Part shown: positions 30,801-46,929 of the stretch, in pieces | Layout: every line of letters starts with the position of its first letter | Position numbering within the stretch: position 1 is the first letter of the stretch | Assembly (NCBI GenBank): GCA_024734495.1 | Contig: JALMQS010000903.1 | Coordinates: 186,001 to 250,000, forward strand | DNA from: Forficula auricularia | Lineage: Eukaryota; Arthropoda; Insecta; Dermaptera; Forficulidae | Direction: 5' to 3' | Length of the DNA stretch: 64,000 nt | Notes under the pieces: model-generated | What the model saw: only the letters and a program-made list of their open reading frames with translations | What the model was told of the DNA's origin: nothing | Database searches by the model: none | Made by a program: the position numbers and the translations under genes

Positions 30801-33800
30801 ACACTCGCGCACAATAAAAAATATACTCGCGATTCACTTCGAGATGGAAAGAGTAAGGAATTTACGGGAAAATGGATAAAAGGCTAAAAAGATTAAGAAT
30901 TTGATTTTCCAGGACATAAGAAAATCAAATACTTAATCTAGTAAATGTTAATATTAGTAGGACGAACACTTACCTGGAAATAGAAAAAAAGAAATCATTA
31001 GTAAAATAATTTAGTGAATTTAAAGTAATATAGAGTATTAAATAGATATATTACCTTAACAGCCAACGTCTCGTGTTTCGACCTGCGATGTTGACCCCAC
31101 AGTAACACTCTGACACTCGCGCACAATAAAAAATATACTCGCGATTCACTTCGAGATGGAAAGAGTAAGGAATTTACGGGAAAATGGATAAAAGGCTAAA
31201 AGATTAAGAATTTGATTTTCCAGGACATAAGAAAATCAAATACTTAATCTAGTAAATGTTAATATTAGTAGGACGAACACTTACCTGGAAATAGAAAAAA
31301 AGAAATCATTAGTAAAATAATTTAGTGAATTTAAAGTAATATAGAGTATTAGATAGATATATTACCTTAACAGCCAACGTCTCGTGTTTCGACCTGCGAT
31401 GTTGACCCCACAGTAACAATCTGACACTCGCGCACAATAAAAAATATACTCGCGATTCACTTCGAGATGGAAAGAGTAAGGAATTTACGGGAAAATGGAT
31501 AAAAGGCTAAAAAGATTAAGAATTTGATTTTCCAGGACATAAGAAAATCAAATACTTAATCTAGTAAATGTTAATATTAGTAGGACGAACACTTACCTGG
31601 AAATAGAAAAAAAGAAATCATTAGTAAAATAATTTAGTGAATTTAAAGTAATATAGTGTATTAGATAGATATATTACCTTAACAGCCAACGTCTCGTGTT
31701 TCGACCTGCGATGTTGACCCCACAGTAACAATCTGACACTCGCGCACAATAAAAAATATACTCGCGATTCACTTCGAGATGGAAAGAGTAAGGAATTTAC
31801 GGGAAAATGGATAAAAGGCTAAAAAGATTAAGAATTTGATTTTCCAGGACATAAGAAAATCAAATACTTAATCTAGTAAATGTTAATATTAGTAGGACGA
31901 ACACTTACCTGGAAATAGAAAAAAAGAAATCATTAGTAAAATAATTTAGTGAATTTAAAGTAATATAGAGTATTAAATAGATATATTACCTTAACAGCCA
32001 ACGTCTCGTGTTTCGACCTGCGATGTTGACCCCACAGTAACACTCTGACACTCGCGCACAATAAAAAATATACTCGCGATTCACTTCGAGATGGAAAGAG
32101 TAAGGAATTTACGGGAAAATGGATAAAAGGCTAAAAAGATTAAGAATTTGATTTTCCAGAACATAAGAAAATCAAATACTTAATCTAGTAAATGTTAATA
32201 TTAGTAGGACGAACACTTACCTGGAAATAGAAAAAAAAGAAATCATTAGTAAAATAATTTAGTGAATTTAAAGTAATATAGAATATTAAATAGATATATT
32301 ACCTTAACAGCCAACGTCTCGTGTTTCGACCTGCGATGTTGACCCCACAGTAACACTCTGACACTCGCGCACAATAAAAAATATACTCGCGATTCACTTC
32401 GAGATGGAAAGAGTAAGGAATTTACGGGAAAATGGATAAAAGGCTAAAAAGATTAAGAATTTGATTTTCCAGGACATAAGAAAATCAAATACTTAATCTA
32501 GTAAATGTTAATATTAGTAGGACGAACACTTACCTGGAAATAGAAAAAAAGAAATCATTAGTAAAATAATTTAGTGAATTTAAAGTAATATAGAGTATTA
32601 AATAGATATATTACCTTAACAGCCAACGTCTCGTGTTTCGACCTGCGATGCTGACCCCACAGTAACACTCTGACACTCGCGCACAATAAAAAATATACTC
32701 GCGATTCACTTCGAGATGGAAAGAGTAAGGAATTTACGGGAAAATGGATAAAAGGCTAAAAAGATTAAGAATTTGATTTTCCAGGACATAAGAAAATCAA
32801 ATACTTAATCTAGTAAATGTTAATATTAGTAGGACGAACACTTACCTGAAATAGAAAAAAAGAAATCATTAGTAAAATAATTTAGTGAATTTAAAGTAAT
32901 ATAGAATATTAAATAGATATATTACCTTAACAGCCAACGTCTCGTGTTTCGACCTGCGATGCTGACCCCACAGTAACACTCTGACACTCGCGCACAATAA
33001 AAAATATACTCGCGATTCACTTCGAGATGGAAAGAGTAAGGAATTTACGGGAAAATGGATAAAAGGCTAAAAAGATTAAGAATTTGATTTTCCAGGACAT
33101 AAGAAAATCAAATACTTAATCTAGTAAATGTTAATATTAGTAGGACGAACACTTACCTGGAAATAGAAAAAAAGAAATCATTAGTAAAATAATTTAGTGA
33201 ATTTAAAGTAATATAGAATATTAAATAGATATATTACCTTAACAGCCAACGTCTCGTGTTTCGACCTGCGATGTTGACCCCACAGTAACACTCTGACACT
33301 CGCGCACAATAAAAAATATACTCGCGATTCACTTCGAGATGGAAAGAGTAAGGAATTTACGGGAAAATGGATAAAAGGCTAAAAAGATTAAGAATTTGAT
33401 TTTCCAGGACATAAGAAAATCAAATACTTAATCTAGTAAATGTTAATATTAGTAGGACGAACACTTACCTGGAAATAGAAAAAAAGAAATCATTAGTAAA
33501 ATAATTTAGTGAATTTAAAGTAATATAGAATATTAAATAGATATATTACCTTAACAGCCAACGTCTCGTGTTTCGACCTGCGATGTTGACCCCACAGTAA
33601 CACTCTGACACTCGCGCACAATAAAAAATATACTCGCGATTCACTTCGAGATGGAAAGAGTAAGGAATTTACGGGAAAATGGATAAAAGGCTAAAAAGAT
33701 TAAGAATTTGATTTTCCAGGACATAAGAAAATCAAATACTTAATCTAGTAAATGTTAATATTAGTAGGACGAACACTTACCTGGAAATAGAAAAAAGAAA

Positions 33801-36800
33801 TCATTAGTAAAATAATTTAGTGAATTTAAAGTAATATAGAATATTAAATAGATATATTACCTTAACAGCCAACGTCTCGTGTTTCGACCTGCGATGTTGA
33901 CCCCACAGTAACACTCTGACACTCGCGCACAATAAAAAATATACTCGCGATTCACTTCGAGATGGAAAGAGTAAGGAATTTACGGGAAAATGGATAAAAG
34001 GCTAAAAAGATTAAGAATTTGATTTTCCAGGACATAAGAAAATCAAATACTTAATCTAGTAAATGTTAATATTAGTAGGACGAACACTTACCTGGAAATA
34101 GAAAAAAAGAAATCATTAGTAAAATAATTTAGTGAATTTAAAGTAATATAGAATATTAAATAGATATATTACCTTAACAGCCAACGTCTCGTGTTTCGAC
34201 CTGCGATGTTGACCCCACAGTAACACTCTGACACTCGCGCACAATAAAAAATATACTCGCGATTCACTTCGAGATGGAAAGAGTAAGGAATTTACGGGAA
34301 AATGGATAAAAGGCTAAAAAGATTAAGAATTTGATTTTCCAGGACATAAGAAAATCAAATACTTAATCTAGTAAATGTTAATATTAGTAGGACGAACACT
34401 TACCTGGAAATAGAAAAAAAGAAATCATTAGTAAAATAATTTAGTGAATTTAAAGTAATATAGAGTATTAAATAGATATATTACCTTAACAGCCAACGTC
34501 TCGTGTTTCGACCTGCGATGTTGACCCCACAGTAACACTCTGACACTCGCGCACAATAAAAAATATACTCGCGATTCACTTCGAGATGGAAAGAGTAAGG
34601 AATTTACGGGAAAATGGATAAAAGGCTAAAAAGATTAAGAATTTGATTTTCCAGGACATAAGAAAATCAAATACTTAATCTAGTAAATGTTAATATTAGT
34701 AGGACGAACACTTACCTGGAAATAGAAAAAAAGAAATCATTAGTAAAATAATTTAGTGAATTTAAAGTAATATAGAGTATTAAATAGATATATTACCTTA
34801 ACAGCCAACGTCTCGTGTTTCGACCTGCGATGTTGACCCCACAGTAACACTCTGACACTCGCGCACAATAAAAAATATACTCGCGATTCACTTCGAGATG
34901 GAAAGAGTAAGGAATTTACGGGAAAATGGATAAAAGGCTAAAAAGATTAAGAATTTGATTTTCCAGGACATAAGAAAATCAAATACTTAATCTAGTAAAT
35001 GTTAATATTAGTAGGACGAACACTTACCTGGAAATAGAAAAAAAGAAATCATTAGTAAAATAATTTAGTGAATTTAAAGTAATATAGAATATTAAATAGA
35101 TATATTACCTTAACAGCCAACGTCTCGTGTTTCGACCTGCGATGCTGACCCCACAGTAACACTCTGACACTCGCGCACAATAAAAAATATACTCGCGATT
35201 CACTTCGAGATGGAAAGAGTAAGGAATTTACGGGAAAATGGATAAAAGGCTAAAAAGATTAAGAATTTGATTTTCCAGGACATAAGAAAATCAAATACTT
35301 AATCTAGTAAATGTTAATATTAGTAGGACGAACACTTACCTGGAAATAGAAAAAAAGAAATCATTAGTAAAATAATTTAGTGAATTTAAAGTAATATAGC
35401 GTATTAAATAGATATATTACCTTAACAGCCAACGTCTCGTGTTTCGACCTGCGATGCTGACCCCACAGTAACACTCTGACACTCGCGCACAATAAAAAAT
35501 ATACTCGCGATTCACTTCGAGATGGAAAGAGTAAGGAATTTACGGGAAAATGGATAAAAGGCTAAAAAGATTAAGAATTTGATTTTCCAGGACATAAGAA
35601 AATCAAATACTTAATCTAGTAAATGTTAATATTAGTAGGACGAACACTTACCTGGAAATAGAAAAAAGAAATTATTAGTAAAATAATTTAGTGAATTTAA
35701 AGTAATATAGAATATTAAATAGATATATTACCTTAACAGCCAACGTCTCGTGTTTCGACCTGCGATGTTGACCCCACAGTAACACTCTGACACTCGCGCA
35801 CAATAAAAAATATACTCGCGATTCACTTCGAGATGGAAAGAGTAAGGAATTTACGGGAAAATGGATAAAAGGCTAAAAAGATTAAGAATTTGATTTTCCA
35901 GGACATAAGAAAATCAAATACTTAATCTAGTAAATGTTAATATTAGTAGGACGAACACTTACCTGGAAATAGAAAAAAAGAAATCATTAGTAAAATAATT
36001 TAGTGAATTTAAAGTAATATAGAATATTAAATAGATATATTACCTTAACAGCCAACGTCTCGTGTTTCGACCTGCGATGTTGACCCCACAGTAACACTCT
36101 GACACTCGCGCACAATAAAAAATATACTCGCGATTCACTTCGAGATGGAAAGAGTAAGGAATTTACGGGAAAATGGATAAAAGGCTAAAAAGATTAAGAA
36201 TTTGATTTTTCAGGACATAAGAAAATCAAATACTTAATCTAGTAAATGTTAATATTAGTAGGACGAACACTTACCTGGAAATAGAAAAAAAAGAAATCAT
36301 TAGTAAAATAATTTAGTGAATTTAAAGTAATATAGAATATTAAATAGATATATTACCTTAACAGCCAACGTCTCGTGTTTCGACCTGCGATGTTGACCCC
36401 ACAGTAACACTCTGACACTCGCGCACAATAAAAAATATACTCGCGATTCACTTCGAGATGGAAAGAGTAAGGAATTTACGGGAAAATGGATAAAAGGATA
36501 AAAAGAATAAGAATTTGATTTTCCAGAACATAAGAAAATCAAATACTTAATCTAGTAAATGTTAATATTAGTAGGACGAACACTTACCTGGAAATAGAAA
36601 AAAAAGAAATCATTAGTAAAATAATTTAGTGAATTTAAAGTAATATAGAATATTAAATAGATATATTACCTTAACAGCCAACGTCTCGTGTTTCGACCTG
36701 CGATGCTGACCCCACAGTAACACTCTGACACTCGCGCACAATAAAAAATATACTCGCGATTCACTTCGAGATGGAAAGAGTAAGGAATTTACGGGAAAAT

Positions 36801-39800
36801 GGATAAAAGGCTAAAAGATTAAGAATTTGATTTTCCAGGACATAAGAAAATCAAATACTTAATCTAGTAAATGTTAATATTAGTAGGACGAACACTTACC
36901 TGGAAATAGAAAAAAAGAAATCATTAGTAAAATAATTTAGTGAATTTAAAGTAATATAGAATATTAAATAGATATATTACCTTAACAGCCAACGTCTCGT
37001 GTTTCGACCTGCGATGCTGACCCCACAGTAACACTCTGACACTCGCGCACAATAAAAAATATACTCGCGATTCACTTCGAGATGGAAAGAGTAAGGAATT
37101 TACGGGAAAATGGATAAAAGGCTAAAAAGATTAAGAATTTGATTTTCCAGGACATAAGAAAATCAAATACTTAATCTAGTAAATGTTAATATTAGTAGGA
37201 CGAACACTTACCTGGAAATAGAAAAAAAGAAATCATTAGTAAAATAATTTAGTGAATTTAAAGTAATATAGAATATTAAATAGATATATTACCTTAACAG
37301 CCAACGTCTCGTGTTTCGACCTGCGATGCTGACCCCACAGTAACACTCTGACACTCGCGCACAATAAAAAATATACTCGCGATTCACTTCGAGATGGAAA
37401 GAGTAAGGAATTTACGGGAAAATGGATAAAAGGCTAAAAAGATTAAGAATTTGATTTTCCAGGACATAAGAAAATCAAATACTTAATCTAGTAAATGTTA
37501 ATATTAGTAGGACGAACACTTACCTGGAAATAGAAAAAAATGAAATCATTAGTAAAATAATTTAGTGAATTTAAAGTAATATAGAATATTAAATAGATAT
37601 ATTACCTTAACAGCCAACGTCTCGTGTTTCGACCTGCGATGTTGACCCCACAGTAACACTCTGACACTCGCGCACAATAAAAAATATACTCGCGATTCAC
37701 TTCGAGATGGAAAGAGTAAGGAATTTACGGGAAAATGGATAAAAGGATAAAAAGATTAAGAATTTGATTTTCCAGGACATAAGAAAATCAAATACTTAAT
37801 CTAGTAAATGTTAATATTAGTAGGACGAACACTTACCTGGAAATAGAAAAAAAAGAAATCATTAGTAAAATAATTTAGTGAATTTAAAGTAATATAGAAT
37901 ATTAAATAGATATATTACCTTAACAGCCAACGTCTCGTGTTTCGACCTGCGATGCTGACCCCACAGTAACACTCTGACACTCGCGCACAATAAAAAATAT
38001 ACTCGCGATTCACTTCGAGATGGAAAGAGTAAGGAATTTACGGGAAAATGGATAAAAGGCTAAAAAGATTAAGAATTTGATTTTCCAGGACATAAGAAAA
38101 TCAAATACTTAATCTAGTAAATGTTAATATTAGTAGGACGAACACTTACCTGGAAATAGAAAAAAAGAAATCATTAGTAAAATAATTTAGTGAATTTAAA
38201 GTAATATAGAATATTAAATAGATATATTACCTTAACAGCCAACGTCTCGTGTTTCGACCTGCGATACTGACCCCACAGTAACACTCTGACACTCGCGCAC
38301 AATAAAAAATATACTCGCGATTCACTTCGAGATGGAAAGAGTAAGGAATTTACGGGAAAATGGATAAAAGGCTAAAAAGATTAAGAATTTGATTTTCCAG
38401 GACATAAGAAAATCAAATACTTAATCTAGTAAATGTTAATATTAGTAGGACGAACACTTACCTGGAAATAGAAAAAAAGAAATCATTAGTAAAATAATTT
38501 AGTGAATTTAAAGTAATATAGAGTATTAAATAGATATATTACCTTAACAGCCAACGTCTCGTGTTTCGACCTGCGATGCTGACCCCACAGTAACACTCTG
38601 ACACTCGCGCACAATAAAAAATATACTCGCGATTCACTTCGAGATGGAAAGAGTAAGGAATTTACGGGAAAATGGATAAAAGGCTAAAAAGATTAAGAAT
38701 TTGATTTTCCAGGACATAAGAAAATCAAATACTTAATCTAGTAAATGTTAATATTAGTAGGACGAACACTTACCTGGAAATAGAAAAAAAAGAAATTATT
38801 AGTAAAATAATTTAGTGAATTTAAAGTAATATAGAATATTAAATAGATATATTACCTTAACAGCCAACGTCTCGTGTTTCGACCTGCGATGCTGACCCCA
38901 CAGTAACACTCTGACACTCGCGCACAATAAAAAATATACTCGCGATTCACTTCGAGATGGAAAGAGTAAGGAATTTACGGGAAAATGGATAAAAGGCTAA
39001 AAAGATTAAGAATTTGATTTTCCAGGACATAAGAAAATCAAATACTTAATCTAGTAAATGTTAATATTAGTAGGACGAACACTTACCTGGAAATAGAAAA
39101 AAAGAAATCATTAGTAAAATAATTTAGTGAATTTAAAGTAATATAGATGTATTAAATAGATATATTACCTTAACAGCCAACGTCTCGTGTTTCGACCTGC
39201 GATGTTGACCCCACAGTAACAATCTGACACTCGCGCACAATAAAAAATATACTCGCGATTCACTTCGAGATGGAAAGAGTAAGGAATTTACGGGAAAATG
39301 GATAAAAGGCTAAAAAGATTAAGAATTTGATTTTCCAGGACATAAGAAAATCAAATACTTAATCTAGTAAATGTTAATATTAGTAGGACGAACACTTACC
39401 TGGAAATAGAAAAAAAGAAATCATTAGTAAAATAATTTAGTGAATTTAAAGTAATATAGAGTATTAAATAGATATATTACCTTAACAGCCAACGTCTCGT
39501 GTTTCGACCTGCGATGTTGACCCCACAGTAACACTCTGACACTCGCGCACAATAAAAAATATACTCGCGATTCACTTCGAGATGGAAAGAGTAAGGAATT
39601 TACGGGAAAATGGATAAAAGGATAAAAAGATTAAGAATTTGATTTTCCAGGACATAAGAAAATCAAATACTTAATCTAGTAAATGTTAATATTAGTAGGA
39701 CGAACACTTACCTGGAAATAGAAAAAAAGAAATCATTAGTAAAATAATTTAGTGAATTTAAAGTAATATAGAATATTAAATAGATATATTACCTTAACAG

Positions 39801-40639
39801 CCAACGTCTCGTGTTTCGACCTGCGATGCTGACCCCACAGTAACACTCTGACACTCGCGCACAATAAAAAATATACTCGCGATTCACTTCGAGATGGAAA
39901 GAGTAAGGAATTTACGGGAAAATGGATAAAAGGCTAAAAAAGATTAAGAATTTGATTTTCCAGGACATAAGAAAATCAAATACTTAATCTAGTAAATGTT
40001 AATATTAGTAGGACGAACACTTACCTGGAAATAGAAAAAAAGAAATCATTAGTAAAATAATTTAGTGAATTTAAAGTAATATAGAATATTAAATAGATAT
40101 ATTACCTTAACAGCCAACGTCTCGTGTTTCGACCTGCGATGCTGACCCCACAGTAACACTCTGACACTCGCGCACAATAAAAAATATACTCGCGATTCAC
40201 TTCGAGATGGAAAGAGTAAGGAATTTACGGGAAAATGGATAAAAGGCTAAAAAGATTAAGAATTTGATTTTCCAGGACATAAGAAAATCAAATACTTAAT
40301 CTAGTAAATGTTAATATTAGTAGGACGACCACTTACCTGGAAATAGAAAAAAAGAAATTATTAGTAAAATAATTTAGTGAATTTAAAGTAATATAGAATA
40401 TTAAATAGATATATTACCTTAACAGCCAACGTCTCGTGTTTCGACCTGCGATGCTGACCCCACAGTAACACTCTGACACTCGCGCACAATAAAAAATATA
40501 CTCGCGATTCACTTCGAGATGGAAAGAGTAAGGAATTTACGGGAAAATGGATAAAAGGTTAAAAAGATTAAGAATTTGATTTTCCAGGACATAAGAAAAT
40601 CAAATACTTAATCTAGTAAATGTTAATATTAGTAGGACG

Positions 40640-43600
40640 ACCACCTACCTGGAAATAGAAAAAAACGAAATTATTAGTAAAATAATTTAGTGAATTTAAA
40701 GTAATATAGAATATTAAATAGATATATTACCTTAACAGCCAACGTCTCGTGTTTCGACCTGCGATGCTGACCCCACAGTAACACTCTGACACTCGCGCAC
40801 AATAAAAAATATACTCGCGATTCACTTCGAGATGGAAAGAGTAAGGAATTTACGGGAAAATGGATAAAAGGTTAAAAAGATTAAGAATTTGATTTTCCAG
40901 GACATAAGAAAATCAAATACTTAATCTAGTAAATGTTAATATTAGTAGGACGACCACCTACCTGGAAATAGAAAAAAACGAAATTATTAGTAAAATAATT
41001 TAGTGAATTTAAAGTAATATAGAATATTAAATAGATATATTACCTTAACAGCCAACGTCTCGTGTTTCGACCTGCGATGCTGACCCCACAGTAACACTCT
41101 GACACTCGCGCACAATAAAAAATATACTCGCGATTCACTTCGAGATGGAAAGAGTAAGGAATTTACGGGAAAATGGATAAAAGGTTAAAAAGATTAAGAA
41201 TTTGATTTTCCAGGACATAAGAAAATCAAATACTTAATCTAGTAAATGTTAATATTAGTAGGACGACCACCTACCTGGAAATAGAAAAAAACGAAATTAT
41301 TAGTAAAATAATTTAGTGAATTTAAAGTAATATAGAATATTAAATAGATATATTACCTTAACAGCCAACGTCTCGTGTTTCGACCTGCGATGCTGACCCC
41401 ACAGTAACACTCTGACACTCGCGCACAATAAAAAATATACTCGCGATTCACTTCGAGATGGAAAGAGTAAGGAATTTACGGGAAAATGGATAAAAGGTTA
41501 AAAAGATTAAGAATTTGATTTTCCAGGACATAAGAAAATCAAATACTTAATCTAGTAAATGTTAATATTAGTAGGACGACCACCTACCTGGAAATAGAAA
41601 AAAACGAAATTATTAGTAAAATAATTTAGTGAATTTAAAGTAATATAGAATATTAAATAGATATATTACCTTAACAGCCAACGTCTCGTGTTTCGACCTG
41701 CGATGCTGACCCCACAGTAACACTCTGACACTCGCGCACAATAAAAAATATACTCGCGATTCACTTCGAGATGGAAAGAGTAAGGAATTTACGGGAAAAT
41801 GGATAAAAGGTTAAAAAGATTAAGAATTTGATTTTCCAGGACATAAGAAAATCAAATACTTAATCTAGTAAATGTTAATATTAGTAGGACGACCACCTAC
41901 CTGGAAATAGAAAAAAACGAAATTATTAGTAAAATAATTTAGTGAATTTAAAGTAATATAGAATATTAAATAGATATATTACCTTAACAGCCAACGTCTC
42001 GTGTTTCGACCTGCGATGCTGACCCCACAGTAACACTCTGACACTCGCGCACAATAAAAAATATACTCGCGATTCACTTCGAGATGGAAAGAGTAAGGAA
42101 TTTACGGGAAAATGGATAAAAGGTTAAAAAGATTAAGAATTTGATTTTCCAGGACATAAGAAAATCAAATACTTAATCTAGTAAATGTTAATATTAGTAG
42201 GACGACCACCTACCTGGAAATAGAAAAAAACGAAATTATTAGTAAAATAATTTAGTGAATTTAAAGTAATATAGAATATTAAATAGATATATTACCTTAA
42301 CAGCCAACGTCTCGTGTTTCGACCTGCGATGCTGACCCCACAGTAACACTCTGACACTCGCGCACAATAAAAAATATACTCGCGATTCACTTCGAGATGG
42401 AAAGAGTAAGGAATTTACGGGAAAATGGATAAAAGGTTAAAAAGATTAAGAATTTGATTTTCCAGGACATAAGAAAATCAAATACTTAATCTAGTAAATG
42501 TTAATATTAGTAGGACGACCACCTACCTGGAAATAGAAAAAAACGAAATTATTAGTAAAATAATTTAGTGAATTTAAAGTAATATAGAATATTAAATAGA
42601 TATATTACCTTAACAGCCAACGTCTCGTGTTTCGACCTGCGATGCTGACCCCACAGTAACACTCTGACACTCGCGCACAATAAAAAATATACTCGCGATT
42701 CACTTCGAGATGGAAAGAGTAAGGAATTTACGGGAAAATGGATAAAAGGTTAAAAAGATTAAGAATTTGATTTTCCAGGACATAAGAAAATCAAATACTT
42801 AATCTAGTAAATGTTAATATTAGTAGGACGACCACCTACCTGGAAATAGAAAAAAACGAAATTATTAGTAAAATAATTTAGTGAATTTAAAGTAATATAG
42901 AATATTAAATAGATATATTACCTTAACAGCCAACGTCTCGTGTTTCGACCTGCGATGCTGACCCCACAGTAACACTCTGACACTCGCGCACAATAAAAAA
43001 TATACTCGCGATTCACTTCGAGATGGAAAGAGTAAGGAATTTACGGGAAAATGGATAAAAGGTTAAAAAGATTAAGAATTTGATTTTCCAGGACATAAGA
43101 AAATCAAATACTTAATCTAGTAAATGTTAATATTAGTAGGACGACCACCTACCTGGAAATAGAAAAAAACGAAATTATTAGTAAAATAATTTAGTGAATT
43201 TAAAGTAATATAGAATATTAAATAGATATATTACCTTAACAGCCAACGTCTCGTGTTTCGACCTGCGATGCTGACCCCACAGTAACACTCTGACACTCGC
43301 GCACAATAAAAAATATACTCGCGATTCACTTCGAGATGGAAAGAGTAAGGAATTTACGGGAAAATGGATAAAAGGTTAAAAAGATTAAGAATTTGATTTT
43401 CCAGGACATAAGAAAATCAAATACTTAATCTAGTAAATGTTAATATTAGTAGGACGACCACCTACCTGGAAATAGAAAAAAACGAAATTATTAGTAAAAT
43501 AATTTAGTGAATTTAAAGTAATATAGAATATTAAATAGATATATTACCTTAACAGCCAACGTCTCGTGTTTCGACCTGCGATGCTGACCCCACAGTAACA

Positions 43601-44800
43601 CTCTGACACTCGCGCACAATAAAAAATATACTCGCGATTCACTTCGAGATGGAAAGAGTAAGGAATTTACGGGAAAATGGATAAAAGGTTAAAAAGATTA
43701 AGAATTTGATTTTCCAGGACATAAGAAAATCAAATACTTAATCTAGTAAATGTTAATATTAGTAGGACGACCACCTACCTGGAAATAGAAAAAAACGAAA
43801 TTATTAGTAAAATAATTTAGTGAATTTAAAGTAATATAGAATATTAAATAGATATATTACCTTAACAGCCAACGTCTCGTGTTTCGACCTGCGATGCTGA
43901 CCCCACAGTAACACTCTGACACTCGCGCACAATAAAAAATATACTCGCGATTCACTTCGAGATGGAAAGAGTAAGGAATTTACGGGAAAATGGATAAAAG
44001 GTTAAAAAGATTAAGAATTTGATTTTCCAGGACATAAGAAAATCAAATACTTAATCTAGTAAATGTTAATATTAGTAGGACGACCACCTACCTGGAAATA
44101 GAAAAAAACGAAATTATTAGTAAAATAATTTAGTGAATTTAAAGTAATATAGAATATTAAATAGATATATTACCTTAACAGCCAACGTCTCGTGTTTCGA
44201 CCTGCGATGCTGACCCCACAGTAACACTCTGACACTCGCGCACAATAAAAAATATACTCGCGATTCACTTCGAGATGGAAAGAGTAAGGAATTTACGGGA
44301 AAATGGATAAAAGGTTAAAAAGATTAAGAATTTGATTTTCCAGGACATAAGAAAATCAAATACTTAATCTAGTAAATGTTAATATTAGTAGGACGACCAC
44401 CTACCTGGAAATAGAAAAAAACGAAATTATTAGTAAAATAATTTAGTGAATTTAAAGTAATATAGAATATTAAATAGATATATTACCTTAACAGCCAACG
44501 TCTCGTGTTTCGACCTGCGATGCTGACCCCACAGTAACACTCTGACACTCGCGCACAATAAAAAATATACTCGCGATTCACTTCGAGATGGAAAGAGTAA
44601 GGAATTTACGGGAAAATGGATAAAAGGTTAAAAAGATTAAGAATTTGATTTTCCAGGACATAAGAAAATCAAATACTTAATCTAGTAAATGTTAATATTA
44701 GTAGGACGACCACTTACCTGGAAATAGAAAAAAACGAAATTATTAGTAAAATAATTTAGTGAATTTAAAGTAATATAGAATATTAAATAGATATATTACC
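40640..44800 (-). repeat. Homogenised satellite block, exact 313-bp period
   Basis: The anchor ACCTTAACAG falls at 40729, 41042, 41355, then at exact 313-bp steps to 44798. The monomers I compared are identical by eye and share diagnostic variants (GACCACCTACCTGG, AAAACGAAATTATT, AAAGGTTAAAAAG). This marks recent amplification or gene conversion of one variant about 13 times. Confidence 0.9.
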
Positions 44801-46929
44801 TTAACAGCCAACGTCTCGTGTTTCGACCTGCGATGCTGACCCCACAGTAACACTCTGACACTCGCGCACAATAAAAAATATACTCGCGATTCACTTCGAG
44901 ATGGAAAGAGTAAGGAATTTACGGGAAAATGGATAAAAGGTTAAAAAGATTAAGAATTTGATTTTCCAGGACATAAGAAAATCAAATACTTAATCTAGTA
45001 AATGTTAATATTAGTAGGACGAACACTTACCTGGAAATAGAAAAAAACGAAATCATTAGTAAAATAATTTAGTGAATTTAAAGTAATATAGAATATTAAA
45101 TAGATATATTACCTTAACAGCCAACGTCTCGTGTTTCGACCTGCGATGCTGACCCCACAGTAACACTCTGACACTCGCGCACAATAAAAAATATACTCGC
45201 GATTCACTTCGAGATGGAAAGAGTAAGGAATTTACGGGAAAATGGATAAAAGGTTAAAAAGATTAAGAATTTGATTTTCCAGGACATAAGAAAATCAAAT
45301 ACTTAATCTAGTAAATGTTAATATTAGTAGGACGACCACCTACCTGGAAATAGAAAAAAACGAAATTATTAGTAAAATAATTTAGTGAATTTAAAGTAAT
45401 ATAGAATATTAAATAGATATATTACCTTAACAGCCAACGTCTCGTGTTTCGACCTGCGATGCTGACCCCACAGTAACACTCTGACACTCGCGCACAATAA
45501 AAAATATACTCGCGATTCACTTCGAGATGGAAAGAGTAAGGAATTTACGGGAAAATGGATAAAAGGCTAAAAAGATTAAGAATTTGATTTTCCAGGACAT
45601 AAGAAAATCAAATACTTAATCTAGTAAATGTTAATATTAGTAGGACGACCACTTACCTGGAAATAGAAAAAAACGAAATTATTAGTAAAATAATTTAGTG
45701 AATTTAAAGTAATATAGAATATTAAATAGATATATTACCTTAACAGCCAACGTCTCGTGTTTCGACCTGCGATGCTGACCCCACAGTAACACTCTGACAC
45801 TCGCGCACAATAAAAAATATACTCGCGATTCACTTCGAGATGGAAAGAGTAAGGAATTTACGGGAAAATGGATAAAAGGCTAAAAAGATTAAGAATTTGA
45901 TTTTCCAGGACATAAGAAAATCAAATACTTAATCTAGTAAATGTTAATATTAGTAGGACGACCACTTACCTGGAAATAGAAAAAAAGAAATCATTAGTAA
46001 AATAATTTAGTGAATTTAAAGTAATATAGAATATTAAATAGATATATTACCTTAACAGCCAACGTCTCGTGTTTCGACCTGCGATGCTGACCCCACAGTA
46101 ACACTCTGACACTCGCGCACAATAAAAAATATACTCGCGATTCACTTCGAGATGGAAAGAGTAAGGAATTTACGGGAAAATGGATAAAAGGCTAAAAAGA
46201 TTAAGAATTTGATTTTCCAGGACATAAGAAAATCAAATACTTAATCTAGTAAATGTTAATATTAGTAGGACGAACACTTACCTGGAAATAGAAAAAAAGA
46301 AATCATTAGTAAAATAATTTAGTGAATTTAAAGTAATATAGAATATTAAATAGATATATTACCTTAACAGCCAACGTCTCGTGTTTCGACCTGCGATGCT
46401 GACCCCACAGTAACACTCTGACACTCGCGCACAATAAAAAATATACTCGCGATTCACTTCGAGATGGAAAGAGTAAGGAATTTACGGGAAAATGGATAAA
46501 AGGCTAAAAAGATTAAGAATTTGATTTTCCAGGACATAAGAAAATCAAATACTTAATCTAGTAAATGTTAATATTAGTAGGACGAACACTTACCTGGAAA
46601 TAGAAAAAAGAAATCATTAGTAAAATAATTTAGTGAATTTAAAGTAATATAGAATATTAAATAGATATATTACCTTAACAGCCAACGTCTCGTGTTTCGA
46701 CCTGCGATGCTGACCCCACAGTAACACTCTGACACTCGCGCACAATAAAAAATATACTCGCGATTCACTTCGAGATGGAAAGAGTAAGGAATTTACGGGA
46801 AAATGGATAAAAGGCTAAAAAGATTAAGAATTTGATTTTCCAGGACATAAGAAAATCAAATACTTAATCTAGTAAATGTTAATATTAGTAGGACGAACAC
46901 TTACCTGGAAATAGAAAAAAAAAGAAATC

